Shown piece after piece: positions 18,240 through 25,311 of a stretch of 33,982 nt of DNA. This DNA is from an uncultured Lachnospiraceae bacterium (lineage in GTDB: Bacteria > Bacillota > Clostridia > Lachnospirales > Lachnospiraceae): positions 1 through 33,982 of the forward strand of contig CACXFV010000012.1 in assembly GCA_902767015.1 (NCBI GenBank), in the 5' to 3' direction. The notes under the pieces were generated by a model. That model saw nothing but the letters and a program-made list of their open reading frames with translations, searched no databases and was not told the DNA's origin. The stretch's first letter is position 1. The number at the start of each line of letters is the position of its first letter. Both the position numbers and the translations under genes were made by a program.

Positions 18240-18599
18240 TTATGTGACTGTTAATTCTGAAAGTTCACAGTCACATAATCCGTAAAGATATGCCATCAGA
18301 AGCTGCTTTTTTGTGTCAGAAAGCATGTTGTATAGAGTGACTAATTTCTGGCAATCATCATCAAGAGGAGGAAGCTTAAGTTCATTGTCTGAAAAGAAGT
18401 CTGACAGAGAAATATTTAACCCGCTGCATAGGCAGCACAGTGTGGCAAGGGAGGGATGAGTTCCTCGACGCAGCATACTGTACAGGGAGGAGTAGGATAT
18501 ACCGCTTTGTTTTGCAAGTTTGTAGATACTAATGTGATTTTTACTGCATATATCCATAAGACGCTGATTGATGTCGGGAAGAGTTGCCTTTGTCATCAT
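18240..18599 (-). CDS. XRE-family regulator (second of pair)
   Basis: 119 residues. The first 65 form a lambda-repressor-type helix-turn-helix (ICSKNHISIYKLAKQSGISY with SLYSMLRRGTHPSLATL). A short helical region (about 80-115) follows that may mediate dimerisation. Its start overlaps the stop of the upstream XRE gene by four bases (ATGA), so translation is coupled. The two proteins are clearly related in layout (HTH, a DFF motif after the last HTH helix, then a helical tail with a K-QLLMAYL-like segment), implying a tandem duplication. Targets are unknown; neighbouring promoters are candidates. Confidence 0.8.
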   Translation of the reverse strand: MMTKATLPDINQRLMDICSKNHISIYKLAKQSGISYSSLYSMLRRGTHPSLATLCCLCSGLNISLSDFFSDNELKLPPLDDDCQKLVTLYNMLSDTKKQLLMAYLYGLCDCELSELTVT

Positions 18600-18925
18600 G
18601 ACTGCTGACCGGATAGCAAGGCATCTATATACGCATTCAGATATTGCCTTTTTACAGTAGTGAGCAGTCTGACCTTTTTTAAAAACAAAAGTTCTTTCTC
18701 TGTCAGCGAAGCAGTGGGTGGATTTTCGGTAAAAAAATCACCAAGTGTAATATCGAATGCTTCACACAGCCTGATGAGCGTAGGTATGGAAGGAAAACTG
18801 TTTCTTGCATACAAGCCGGATAGGGTAGATAATGGGACACCGGATTTTTTTGAAAGTGAGTATAGGGTGTAATGATTGCTCTGACACAGTTTCCTGATTT
18901 TTTTTAATATTTCTTCTGCATTCAT
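18596..18925 (-). CDS. XRE-family regulator (first of pair)
   Basis: 109 residues from ATG 18925, which has GGGAGAAAAAGC upstream; the frame is open to 19006 but that part lies in the leader. N-terminal HTH (LCQSNHYTLYSLSKKSGVPL, STLSGLYARNSFPSIPTL) followed by ITLGDFF and a helical tail (KRQYLNAYIDALL). It overlaps the second XRE gene by four bases. The probable promoter is at 18991-19019. Confidence 0.8.
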   Translation of the reverse strand: MNAEEILKKIRKLCQSNHYTLYSLSKKSGVPLSTLSGLYARNSFPSIPTLIRLCEAFDITLGDFFTENPPTASLTEKELLFLKKVRLLTTVKRQYLNAYIDALLSGQQS

Positions 18926-18990
18926 GCTTTTTCTCCCTGTCTTATGATGATAAGATGAAGTATAAATGCCCTGATAGCGTAAATATGCCG

Positions 18991-19019
18991 ATTGCAAATA
19001 AAACATAAGGAAATGTCAA
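18991..19019 (-). promoter_or_regulatory. promoter for the XRE pair
   Basis: On the minus strand: perfect TTGACA (19019-19014), a 17-base spacer and TGCAAT (18996-18991), about 65 bases before the first XRE start. Confidence 0.55.
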
Positions 19020-19110
19020 AAAATTCATGGTAACAATGAAGAAATTAAAAAAATGCCTGAAAATACTAACCAAATTGTAGCTGGTTAACTCTTTTTTTTT
19101 GCAAATTTTG

Positions 19111-19138
19111 TTGTAATTTGAAAAAATTATGTTACAAT
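19111..19138 (+). promoter_or_regulatory. promoter for second chemoreceptor
   Basis: TTGTAA (19111-19116), a 16-base spacer and TACAAT (19133-19138), 44 bases before the TTG start. Confidence 0.55.
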
Positions 19139-19182
19139 CAGTGTAATTATATGTTTAAAAAGTTAAGAAGGAGGATGTTGTT

Positions 19183-20892
19183 TTGTCGACACAGAATGAA
19201 TTATACGAACAGACAAGTATAAAGAAAAAGGGTTTTTCGTCTATCAAACACACAGTTGCACTTTTGGTTTTAATCTCGATGATTATCATCGCTTTTGCAG
19301 GAGAGATTATTTCAATTGCCATTTTTTCCGGCGACCAGGAAGGGACGATGAAGGAATGTATGATGGATGTGGCAAGAGCATACGGAAAGCTGTTAGATGA
19401 ATCTCCTGATGTGGATTATGCCAAGGTTTTTGCAGGAGTGGAGATTAATAAGATTGATTCGAGTTACATAATGGTTACTGATAAGAATGGAACTGTTTTG
19501 TTCCATGGTAAGGATTCTTCAAGAATCGGAGAGCATTCTAAGAGTGCTGCCGTACAGAAGATTTCTACAAGACTTCTGGCAGGCGAAAAGGTTGATCATG
19601 GTGCATCACATTATACGATTGACGGTGTGAAGAAGTTTGCGGCTTACTATGTTACAAGTGATGAACGTATTGTAGTGGCAGTTATGGATCAGAAGGATGT
19701 AACAGCCGATGTTATTAAGAGCTTTATCAAATATTCCGTAATGATTTATCTTGGCGTGCTTATTGTGGTAGCAGTTATTACTTACCTTATTGTTGGTCGG
19801 GTTGTACGTCCGGTTGCTGTTATCAAGGGTCTGATTGATAAGGCAGCGCATTTCGATTTGAAGATAGATTCCAGCAAAGAAGCACATGATATGCTTCGCA
19901 GACGTGACGAGTTCGGACAGATTGGTAATTCTGTTCATGAGATGATTACCAGATTAATGGATATCATAAGACAGTTAGACAGTTCTTCTGTTGATTTGAA
20001 TGAAAAGGCAGCGAGATTGCATGAAACCATGGTAGATATTTCTGAGGATACAACCTCTAATTCAGCTACGAATCAGCAGCTTGCAGCAAGTATGGAGGAA
20101 GCAACAGCTACTACAGAGACGATTGCCAATGGAGTATCGGCAATTGCTGATACGGCAAAAGATATTAATCTCAGAGCGCATGATGGTGTTAAGACAGCAG
20201 CTGATATACAGCAGAAGGCAACGGAGATTGCTTCTCAGGCACAGGAGTCAGGACAGAAGACAGCAAGGATTTTTGAGGATGTTCGTATAAAATCTGAAGC
20301 AGCCATTGAAGAATCAAAAGCCGTTCACAGAATTGATGAGCTTACAGCGGATATTAATTCGATAGCAGAGCAGACCAATCTTTTGGCGCTGAATGCATCT
20401 ATTGAGGCAGCTCGTGCAGGTGAAGAAGGAAGAGGATTCGCGGTAGTTGCTGAAGAAATCGGAACATTGGCAACACAGACCAGCGAGACAGTAAGATCTA
20501 TTTCTTCTATTACCAAGGATGTAAATGTTGCAGTTCAGAATATGTCAGATTGTCTTTCAACTATGCTTGATTTGATTGAGAATACAGTTTCAAAGGATTA
20601 TATTTCATTCTCAGATGTGTCTGAGAACTACAATTCTGATGCGAAGTACTTTGAAGATTCGATGACGAATATCTCGGAGAATATTGATGAACTTTCAAAA
20701 TCTATTGAGTCTGTGAAAGAGGCAATTAATGGTATTAATATTACAGTAGGAGAGTCTGCGGTAGGTGTTACCAATATGGCAGAAAAGACAATGGATATTG
20801 TAGGACTTGTAGAGCAGGCAAATGTAATAGCAGAGGAATCATTGGCACTTGCCGGTGGCTTGTCAGAAATGGTAGGAAGGTTTTCCGTATAA
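19183..20892 (+). CDS. methyl-accepting chemotaxis protein, single-Cache-like sensor
   Basis: 569 residues. An N-terminal membrane helix (about 24-48, [20 protein letters not shown]), a compact external domain of about 130 residues ([20 protein letters not shown] and [20 protein letters not shown], sCache-like), a second helix (about 186-206, [19 protein letters not shown]), HAMP, and the signalling hairpin with [20 protein letters not shown] and [15 protein letters not shown]. It starts at TTG, eight bases after GGAGG. No CheR pentapeptide is seen. Its downstream region is split by an insertion sequence, so its original terminator probably now lies beyond the IS (22847-22896). The ligand is unknown. 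Confidence 0.92.
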   Translation: MSTQNELYEQTSIKKKGFSSIKHTVALLVLISMIIIAFAGEIISIAIFSGDQEGTMKECMMDVARAYGKLLDESPDVDYAKVFAGVEINKIDSSYIMVTDKNGTVLFHGKDSSRIGEHSKSAAVQKISTRLLAGEKVDHGASHYTIDGVKKFAAYYVTSDERIVVAVMDQKDVTADVIKSFIKYSVMIYLGVLIVVAVITYLIVGRVVRPVAVIKGLIDKAAHFDLKIDSSKEAHDMLRRRDEFGQIGNSVHEMITRLMDIIRQLDSSSVDLNEKAARLHETMVDISEDTTSNSATNQQLAASMEEATATTETIANGVSAIADTAKDINLRAHDGVKTAADIQQKATEIASQAQESGQKTARIFEDVRIKSEAAIEESKAVHRIDELTADINSIAEQTNLLALNASIEAARAGEEGRGFAVVAEEIGTLATQTSETVRSISSITKDVNVAVQNMSDCLSTMLDLIENTVSKDYISFSDVSENYNSDAKYFEDSMTNISENIDELSKSIESVKEAINGINITVGESAVGVTNMAEKTMDIVGLVEQANVIAEESLALAGGLSEMVGRFSV

Positions 20893-20951
20893 TACCTGTA
20901 ACGGTTAGAGAAAGCATGATATTGCTATCAGGACAGAGATAGCAAAATTCA

Positions 20952-20958
20952 GAGTGTC
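20952..20958 (+). repeat. target-site duplication, left copy
   Basis: GAGTGTC here is repeated exactly at 22801-22807, flanking the IS ends on both sides. Confidence 0.6.
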
Positions 20959-21009
20959 GTTAACTTAACGGATAATACATAACTAAAAATAGAATTCGTG
21001 AGAAGATGT

Positions 21010-21039
21010 AAAAAAGTGGCGAAATTTCGTCACTTTTTT
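21010..21039 (+). terminator. insulating hairpin at the IS left end
   Basis: AAAAAAGTG and CACTTTTTT flank a CGAAATTTCG core with one mismatch, giving a symmetric A-stem-T structure. It should terminate transcription entering the IS from the chemoreceptor gene, and it is nearly symmetric for the other direction. Confidence 0.65.
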
Positions 21040-21040
21040 C

Positions 21041-21069
21041 TTGCGAAAATTCTCGGCATATGGTACAAT
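21041..21069 (+). promoter_or_regulatory. transposase promoter
   Basis: TTGCGA (21041-21046), a 17-base spacer, then TACAAT (21064-21069) preceded by TGG. AGGAGG at 21093-21098 serves the ATG at 21105. Confidence 0.55.
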
Positions 21070-21104
21070 TTAGTTATATGTACAACTAATACAGGAGGCA
21101 GAAT

Positions 21105-22775
21105 ATGCTTAGAAAAAATGTAGTTGTGGAGCGTCCGGAAGGAACTAAAATATATCGTCAACGTGATTGTCAGTACGTGTATCATGTAACGGGAAAAGAA
21201 TATAAAAAAGACAAAAAGTATGTTGTAGAAAGCCGTGTTTGTATTGGCAAGATGGTTGACGAAACAAATATGAACCCCAATGACAATTTTTATATGTATT
21301 ATGAGATCATTGGTGATGGTAGTGATGAGAGAATGCCTAAACATTCTGATTCCATTCAGATAGGCGCACCGCTATTGTTAAATGCAATAATGGACGAATT
21401 ACAAATATCGGATTTGCTTGAGTCTATACATGGAACAGAGGAGAAGAATCTTATAAAAGATATCATATGCTACATGATTATCCGTGAAACAAGTGAAATG
21501 CAGCATTTTGGGGATTACTCCTGGGGGCATTTTGTAAGGTCTGTTAAAGCATGGGATGATAGCAGGATATCTGAATTTTACAAAAACGATATTGGCTATG
21601 CGCAGATAGAAACATTTATCCTGAATTGGAATGAGATCCAACCGGAGCATTCAGGGATTTATATCAGCTACGACAGCACGAATATGAACACAACAGCAGA
21701 GGAAATCGACATGGCAGAATTCGGGCACGCAAAAGATGATCCTGAAGTGGAACAGGTAAATATAAGCTATGCTGTAAACCATGAAAATGAGACACCGCTT
21801 TTTTATGAGATGTATCCCGGAAGCATTATTGATAACTCACAGTGCACGCATATGGTGGACAGGGCTAAAGAGTACGGATATAAAAATATCGGATTGATTT
21901 TGGACAGGGGATATTTCAGCGTAAAAAACATAAGATATTTTGATTCGAAAGGCTATGATTTTCTTATGATGGTAAAGACGAACAGTGTGCTGGTGGCGGA
22001 GAAAATAAAAGAAAATATGTTGCCGCTTATGACAACTAAAGCGGCTTATTTCCTGCCAGAGCATGATGTGTATGCGGTAACAAAGACAGGAACGATCGGT
22101 GATGATTTACTGGTGAGATATTTTCATATTTATTATGACAATGTAAGGGCAGGGCAGGAAAAAAATGAATACCTTAAGCAGCTTGAAATAAAAGAAAATC
22201 ACGTAAAGAAAAGGGTGGAGGAAAAAATAAGGCGGAAGGAAGAGATGGCTACATATGAAAAACTTTTCAAGCTGAAATATGACCAAAATGGTTATCTCCA
22301 GTCATACAAGCGAAACGAAAAAAAGATACAGGAGGAGATCGATAAGCTTGGATTTTTCGTGATTATCACTTCAAAAGAAATGACAGCAGGGGAAGCGCTT
22401 GAAATATATAGGAAGAGGGACAGTGTAGAGAAAATATTCAGGATGCTGAAGACCGGACTAGAATACGATACGTTTAGAGTGCACAGCCAGCCCTCGCTTG
22501 AAAGCAAGACATATGTTTTATTCATAGCGAGCATAGTCAGGAATTATTTATACCAAGGACTAAAAGAAGTGGCAGTAAAAGAAAAAAATAGAAAGAACTA
22601 TACGGTTCCAGCGGCGATAAGTGAACTTGAAAAAGTAACCGCTGTAAAAAATAGTAAGGATAAATATATAAGACGCTATGGCCTGACTGCGAAACAGAAA
22701 AAGATTCTGGGACAATTTAATATAACGGAGAGTGATGTGAATCGGGTTGTAGAGCAGATGAATTTGCGAGATTAG
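21105..22775 (+). CDS. DDE transposase, IS1634-like
   Basis: 556 residues, uninterrupted. Catalytic acidic residues fit the IS4 superfamily: Asp in IYISYDSTNMNT, Asp in GLILDRGYFSVKN, and Glu in YRKRDSVEKIFRMLK (the Y-R-K-E region). A charged coiled insert (about residues 345-405) and a C-terminal helical region follow, as in long IS1634-type enzymes. It cuts and pastes the element by recognising its inverted repeats. The intact frame, clean ends and target duplication suggest a recent insertion, and the element may still be active. Confidence 0.9.
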   Translation: MLRKNVVVERPEGTKIYRQRDCQYVYHVTGKEYKKDKKYVVESRVCIGKMVDETNMNPNDNFYMYYEIIGDGSDERMPKHSDSIQIGAPLLLNAIMDELQISDLLESIHGTEEKNLIKDIICYMIIRETSEMQHFGDYSWGHFVRSVKAWDDSRISEFYKNDIGYAQIETFILNWNEIQPEHSGIYISYDSTNMNTTAEEIDMAEFGHAKDDPEVEQVNISYAVNHENETPLFYEMYPGSIIDNSQCTHMVDRAKEYGYKNIGLILDRGYFSVKNIRYFDSKGYDFLMMVKTNSVLVAEKIKENMLPLMTTKAAYFLPEHDVYAVTKTGTIGDDLLVRYFHIYYDNVRAGQEKNEYLKQLEIKENHVKKRVEEKIRRKEEMATYEKLFKLKYDQNGYLQSYKRNEKKIQEEIDKLGFFVIITSKEMTAGEALEIYRKRDSVEKIFRMLKTGLEYDTFRVHSQPSLESKTYVLFIASIVRNYLYQGLKEVAVKEKNRKNYTVPAAISELEKVTAVKNSKDKYIRRYGLTAKQKKILGQFNITESDVNRVVEQMNLRD

Positions 22776-22800
22776 TTATACAAAAATGAAAAAGTTAAAG

Positions 22801-22807
22801 GAGTGTC
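22801..22807 (+). repeat. target-site duplication, right copy
   Basis: GAGTGTC, an exact repeat of 20952-20958. Removing one copy with the IS rejoins a continuous intergenic region. Confidence 0.6.
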
Positions 22808-22846
22808 AGGCAGAACTTGAATTGCTGATATAATGCTTATAATGAA

Positions 22847-22896
22847 AAATAGAAAATGAATCACATACAGTTGTTGATACATTTTCTATTTTTTTG
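22847..22896 (+). terminator. intrinsic terminator, probably originally of the second chemoreceptor
   Basis: AAATAGAAAATG (22847-22858) pairs perfectly with CATTTTCTATTT (22880-22891), followed by T. Because the IS lies between it and the chemoreceptor gene, it is now separated from its likely client by about 1.8 kb. Bases 22897-22990 hold no gene I recognise. Confidence 0.75.
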
Positions 22897-22992
22897 TTTA
22901 TTATTTAAATCCATCCCAATCATTTATGCATGTCAAATGCCGTTATAGGGGGAAAATGCGGGCAAGTACCATGGTTGTATGTGCAATATTTC

Positions 22993-23013
22993 GACAATTG
23001 TCAATAGTGACAA
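22993..23013. promoter_or_regulatory. overlapping palindromes upstream of third chemoreceptor
   Basis: GACAATTGTC (22993-23002) overlaps TTGTCA-ATAG-TGACAA (22998-23013), so the half-site TTGTCA is shared. About 50 bases upstream of the promoter at 23063, it could be a regulator site. An AAAGGAGGG at about 23021-23029 has no frame of any length after it. Confidence 0.3.
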
Positions 23014-23062
23014 AGGATATGGAAAGGAGGGTAAAAAGTTTATTAAAAATAGCAAATAGCTA

Positions 23063-23091
23063 TTGTTAAAAACAACAAAATATTGTATAAT
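23063..23091 (+). promoter_or_regulatory. promoter for third chemoreceptor
   Basis: TTGTTA (23063-23068), a 17-base spacer and a perfect TATAAT (23086-23091), 63 bases before the ATG. Confidence 0.7.
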
Positions 23092-23153
23092 GGTTATACA
23101 TTTTACGTGATGTTAGTTTGATTTTGATGCAATAGCATAGATGGAGGCATTAT

Positions 23154-24206
23154 ATGGGAAAGAAAGTACAAGTGGAAATGATTAGTGCAGTTGCCAGAAT
23201 GGATAGAATTGATGAGAGCAGACTTGCACCGGAATTGGCGGATGTTTACAGAAGATTGATTAGAGGCAGAGAGAAGTTTGGTGTCATTGTTAAAAACTCT
23301 AATGTTACCGATACCAAACTGAAGTTATTGGATACATCTTTGGATAATGAGGCTAAGAGTATCGGACAGATCAGTTCAGCATTATTGAATCTTGCTGATA
23401 GTGTTAATAAGACATCAGAGACAACGTTAGAGGTCGCAGGAGATGTTGCGAATGCACATGAGGATTTGACGAATTCAATCACTACTGTTTCAGAGAACTG
23501 TAATCTTATTCTTAAGGGTATCGGAGAGAGTGAAGAAGAGCTGAAGGGAATTATGAAGATTTCAGGAACAGCTATAGAACAGTCAGGTCAGATGCAGCAG
23601 GATATGTCGGCACTTCTTGAAGTGATTAAGCACATGAATGAGGTTATCGAGGGAATCAACGCCATATCAGCCCAGACTAATCTGCTTGCACTGAATGCAT
23701 CTATTGAGGCAGCGAGAGCGGGTGAGAATGGTAGAGGTTTTGCTGTAGTTGCTGAGGAGATCAGACAGCTCGCAGAGCAGACAAAGGTTCTTACAGGAAG
23801 CATGGGTTCTTTCGTTGAGAATATTGCGGAGGCATCTAACAAGAGCTCTAAGAGTGTTGAGAATACAGTGGTTTCACTTGAGAGTATCAATGCCAGCCTT
23901 GAATCTGTATTGGATATCAATACATCTAATAAGAATAATCTGAAGAACATTAATGAATCTATCACAACGATAGCAGCTACCAGTGAGGAAATCAGTAGTT
24001 CTGTTAATATGGTAGAAACACAGATGGGTAATCTTGACGAGCAGATAGAAGTATTATCAACAGAGTCAACAAAGCTTGCGGAATTAAGTTCAGGTCTTTC
24101 CGATGTTATTGAGCCGATTCTGTTTGAGGTTGAAGATATTGCGAAAGAGACAAGAAGCGTTATCGGTGACATCACACAGGATCCATTCTACAGAATAGAT
24201 GATTAA
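23154..24206 (+). CDS. soluble methyl-accepting chemotaxis protein
   Basis: 350 residues with no membrane helix and no HAMP, so a cytosolic receptor. An N-terminal helical part of about 110 residues with no recognised sensor fold precedes the signalling hairpin ([38 protein letters not shown]) and a long coiled return arm. The C-terminus ends in [15 protein letters not shown], a distinct tail that may be a binding or localisation tag. It could sense an internal metabolic cue or join membrane receptor arrays. GGAGG precedes the ATG. Both promoter and terminator are clear, so it is monocistronic. Confidence 0.9.
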   Translation: MGKKVQVEMISAVARMDRIDESRLAPELADVYRRLIRGREKFGVIVKNSNVTDTKLKLLDTSLDNEAKSIGQISSALLNLADSVNKTSETTLEVAGDVANAHEDLTNSITTVSENCNLILKGIGESEEELKGIMKISGTAIEQSGQMQQDMSALLEVIKHMNEVIEGINAISAQTNLLALNASIEAARAGENGRGFAVVAEEIRQLAEQTKVLTGSMGSFVENIAEASNKSSKSVENTVVSLESINASLESVLDINTSNKNNLKNINESITTIAATSEEISSSVNMVETQMGNLDEQIEVLSTESTKLAELSSGLSDVIEPILFEVEDIAKETRSVIGDITQDPFYRIDD

Positions 24207-24252
24207 TTTTATACATAATTGAGGAGTATTGAGAGAACATAAACGTAATATA

Positions 24253-24293
24253 AAAGGCACCTGCAATCTGAAGGATATGCAGGTGCCTTTTTT
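24253..24293 (+). terminator. intrinsic terminator of third chemoreceptor
   Basis: AAAGGCACCTGCA (24253-24265) pairs perfectly with TGCAGGTGCCTTT (24278-24290), followed by TTT. Confidence 0.88.
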
Positions 24294-24328
24294 GATGTAA
24301 TCGTGAATTTGGCAAAGTGGAAGATACA

Positions 24329-24425
24329 GGATAATAAATTATCTCGGATAATTTATTATCCCGGATAGTGAGATATCCGGGATAATGAAATATTACGGAT
24401 AGTGTGATATCTCAGATAGTGTGTC
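24329..24425. repeat. 17-bp tandem repeat of palindromic units
   Basis: Five consecutive 17-base units starting at 24329, 24346, 24363, 24380 and 24397, plus a partial unit at 24414. Each begins GGATA and most end in TATC or similar, so a unit can fold on itself and neighbours can fold together: units 1 and 2 give a 14-pair stem (GGATAATAAATTAT with ATAATTTATTATCC), and the end of unit 2 through unit 4 gives a 13-pair stem (ATTATCCCGGATA with TATCCGGGATAAT). The array reaches into the last codons of the TetR gene. No spacers, so not CRISPR. Confidence 0.8.
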
Positions 24426-25011
24426 TTTTCATTATATTCTTTATAGTATCGAACAGATATGGCTTCAATTCTTCAATGTCTACAGGCTCCGAATACAGAA
24501 TAGCGCTATAGCAGGTGGAACTGACAAGTTCTATTATCATAAATAGCATAATTTCAGGTTCTTTAAAAGTGACATCTTCTCTATTTATCAGATGATAATA
24601 GATATTGTACAGGTATAAATCTTTATCCTCGGAAGTATTGATGAGCGTTGTCTTAAAAATACCCCAGCTTAAGTTCTTAGAGATAAATAACAGTAACGAC
24701 TTGTCCAAACATAACTGATTAATAATATTGTCAATAATAAAGATTACCTCGTCATAAATATTTGAAATATTAGTCTTCATGAGGGCTTCGTCGGCTTTAC
24801 CAAAAAGCTGGCCGGCCTTTTTTGCTATGAGCATATTTCTGATATCGTATTTGTCTTTAAAATAAAGATAAAAGGTTCCTTTCGCAACACCGGACTTCTG
24901 AACTATATCAGAAATAGAGGTTTTATTAATTCCCTTGGAGGTAAATAACGAAAACGCTGCATCCAACAAAGAATCTCTTTTTTGTTTTTTGTTTGCTTCT
25001 AATTTACTCAT
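24412..25011 (-). CDS. TetR/AcrR-family repressor of the exporter operon
   Basis: 199 residues. The N-terminal HTH is clear (LLDAAFSLFTSKGINKTSIS, then DIVQKSGVAKGTFYLYFKDK); the C-terminal helical domain would bind an unknown ligand and dimerise. It is divergent from the RND exporter gene. Two TGACC-N3-GGTCA palindromes lie between them on the promoters, so it very likely represses both itself and the exporter until an inducer binds. GAAGG lies upstream of the ATG. The last codons lie within the 17-bp repeat array, so the C-terminus may have been altered by repeat growth. Confidence 0.88.
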   Translation of the reverse strand: MSKLEANKKQKRDSLLDAAFSLFTSKGINKTSISDIVQKSGVAKGTFYLYFKDKYDIRNMLIAKKAGQLFGKADEALMKTNISNIYDEVIFIIDNIINQLCLDKSLLLFISKNLSWGIFKTTLINTSEDKDLYLYNIYYHLINREDVTFKEPEIMLFMIIELVSSTCYSAILYSEPVDIEELKPYLFDTIKNIMKRHTI

Positions 25012-25121
25012 AACATAAGCCTTCTTTCAAAATTAGACTATACTGATTAAACAATATTTTATATTAAGTATATATTGCTCGTCAATCAGATTTTATTTTT
25101 TAAATTTTTTTAAAATAGGTA

Positions 25122-25150
25122 TTGACCAATGGTCATTTTTGTGTTATATA
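25122..25150 (+). promoter_or_regulatory. promoter for the exporter operon
   Basis: TTGACC (25122-25127), a 17-base spacer and TATATA (25145-25150). The -35 box lies inside operator 1, so a bound TetR would block it. The transcript would have a leader of about 155 bases. Confidence 0.65.
25123..25135. promoter_or_regulatory. TetR operator 1
   Basis: Perfect palindrome arms TGACC and GGTCA around AAT. Near-identical to operator 2, with centres 42 bases apart, about four helical turns, so both face the same side of the DNA. Confidence 0.75.
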
Positions 25151-25178
25151 TTGTATCAAATAAATGACCGATGGTCAA
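25150..25178 (-). promoter_or_regulatory. promoter for the TetR gene
   Basis: On the minus strand: TTGACC (25178-25173), a 17-base spacer and TACAAT (25155-25150). Its -10 box abuts the -10 of the rightward promoter and its -35 lies in operator 2, a mirror image of the exporter promoter. Confidence 0.65.
25165..25177. promoter_or_regulatory. TetR operator 2
   Basis: TGACC and GGTCA around GAT, differing from operator 1 at a single central base. It covers the -35 of the TetR promoter and lies in the early transcribed region of the exporter. Confidence 0.75.
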
Positions 25179-25311
25179 TAATAAATTTTTTTCTATCATA
25201 CATGGTACGAACGGGATTCCTGCAGAAATGCCAGGCTATGTCTGACAGGAACCAAATATGAATTGTGTTTCATATATTGTATTATAGAAATAAAAACAAA
25301 GGAGTGAGAAT

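Larger units (their letters stand above)
20959..22800 (+). mobile_element. IS4-superfamily (IS1634-like) insertion sequence, complete
   Basis: About 1.84 kb. Both ends share an inverted pattern with identical spacing: TTAACTT, 12 bases, ATAACTAA (20960-20986 on the left; the complement, TTAGTTAT, 12 bases, AAGTTAA, at 22772-22798 on the right). A 7-bp GAGTGTC lies directly outside each end. The transposase frame is intact with its own promoter, preceded by a terminator-like hairpin that would block read-through from the host. It sits between two chemoreceptor genes without breaking either. The exact end bases are uncertain by one or two. Confidence 0.8.

Noticed and set aside
24329-24425. CRISPR array
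   Set aside because: The 17-base units are contiguous, with no unique spacers and no cas genes nearby.
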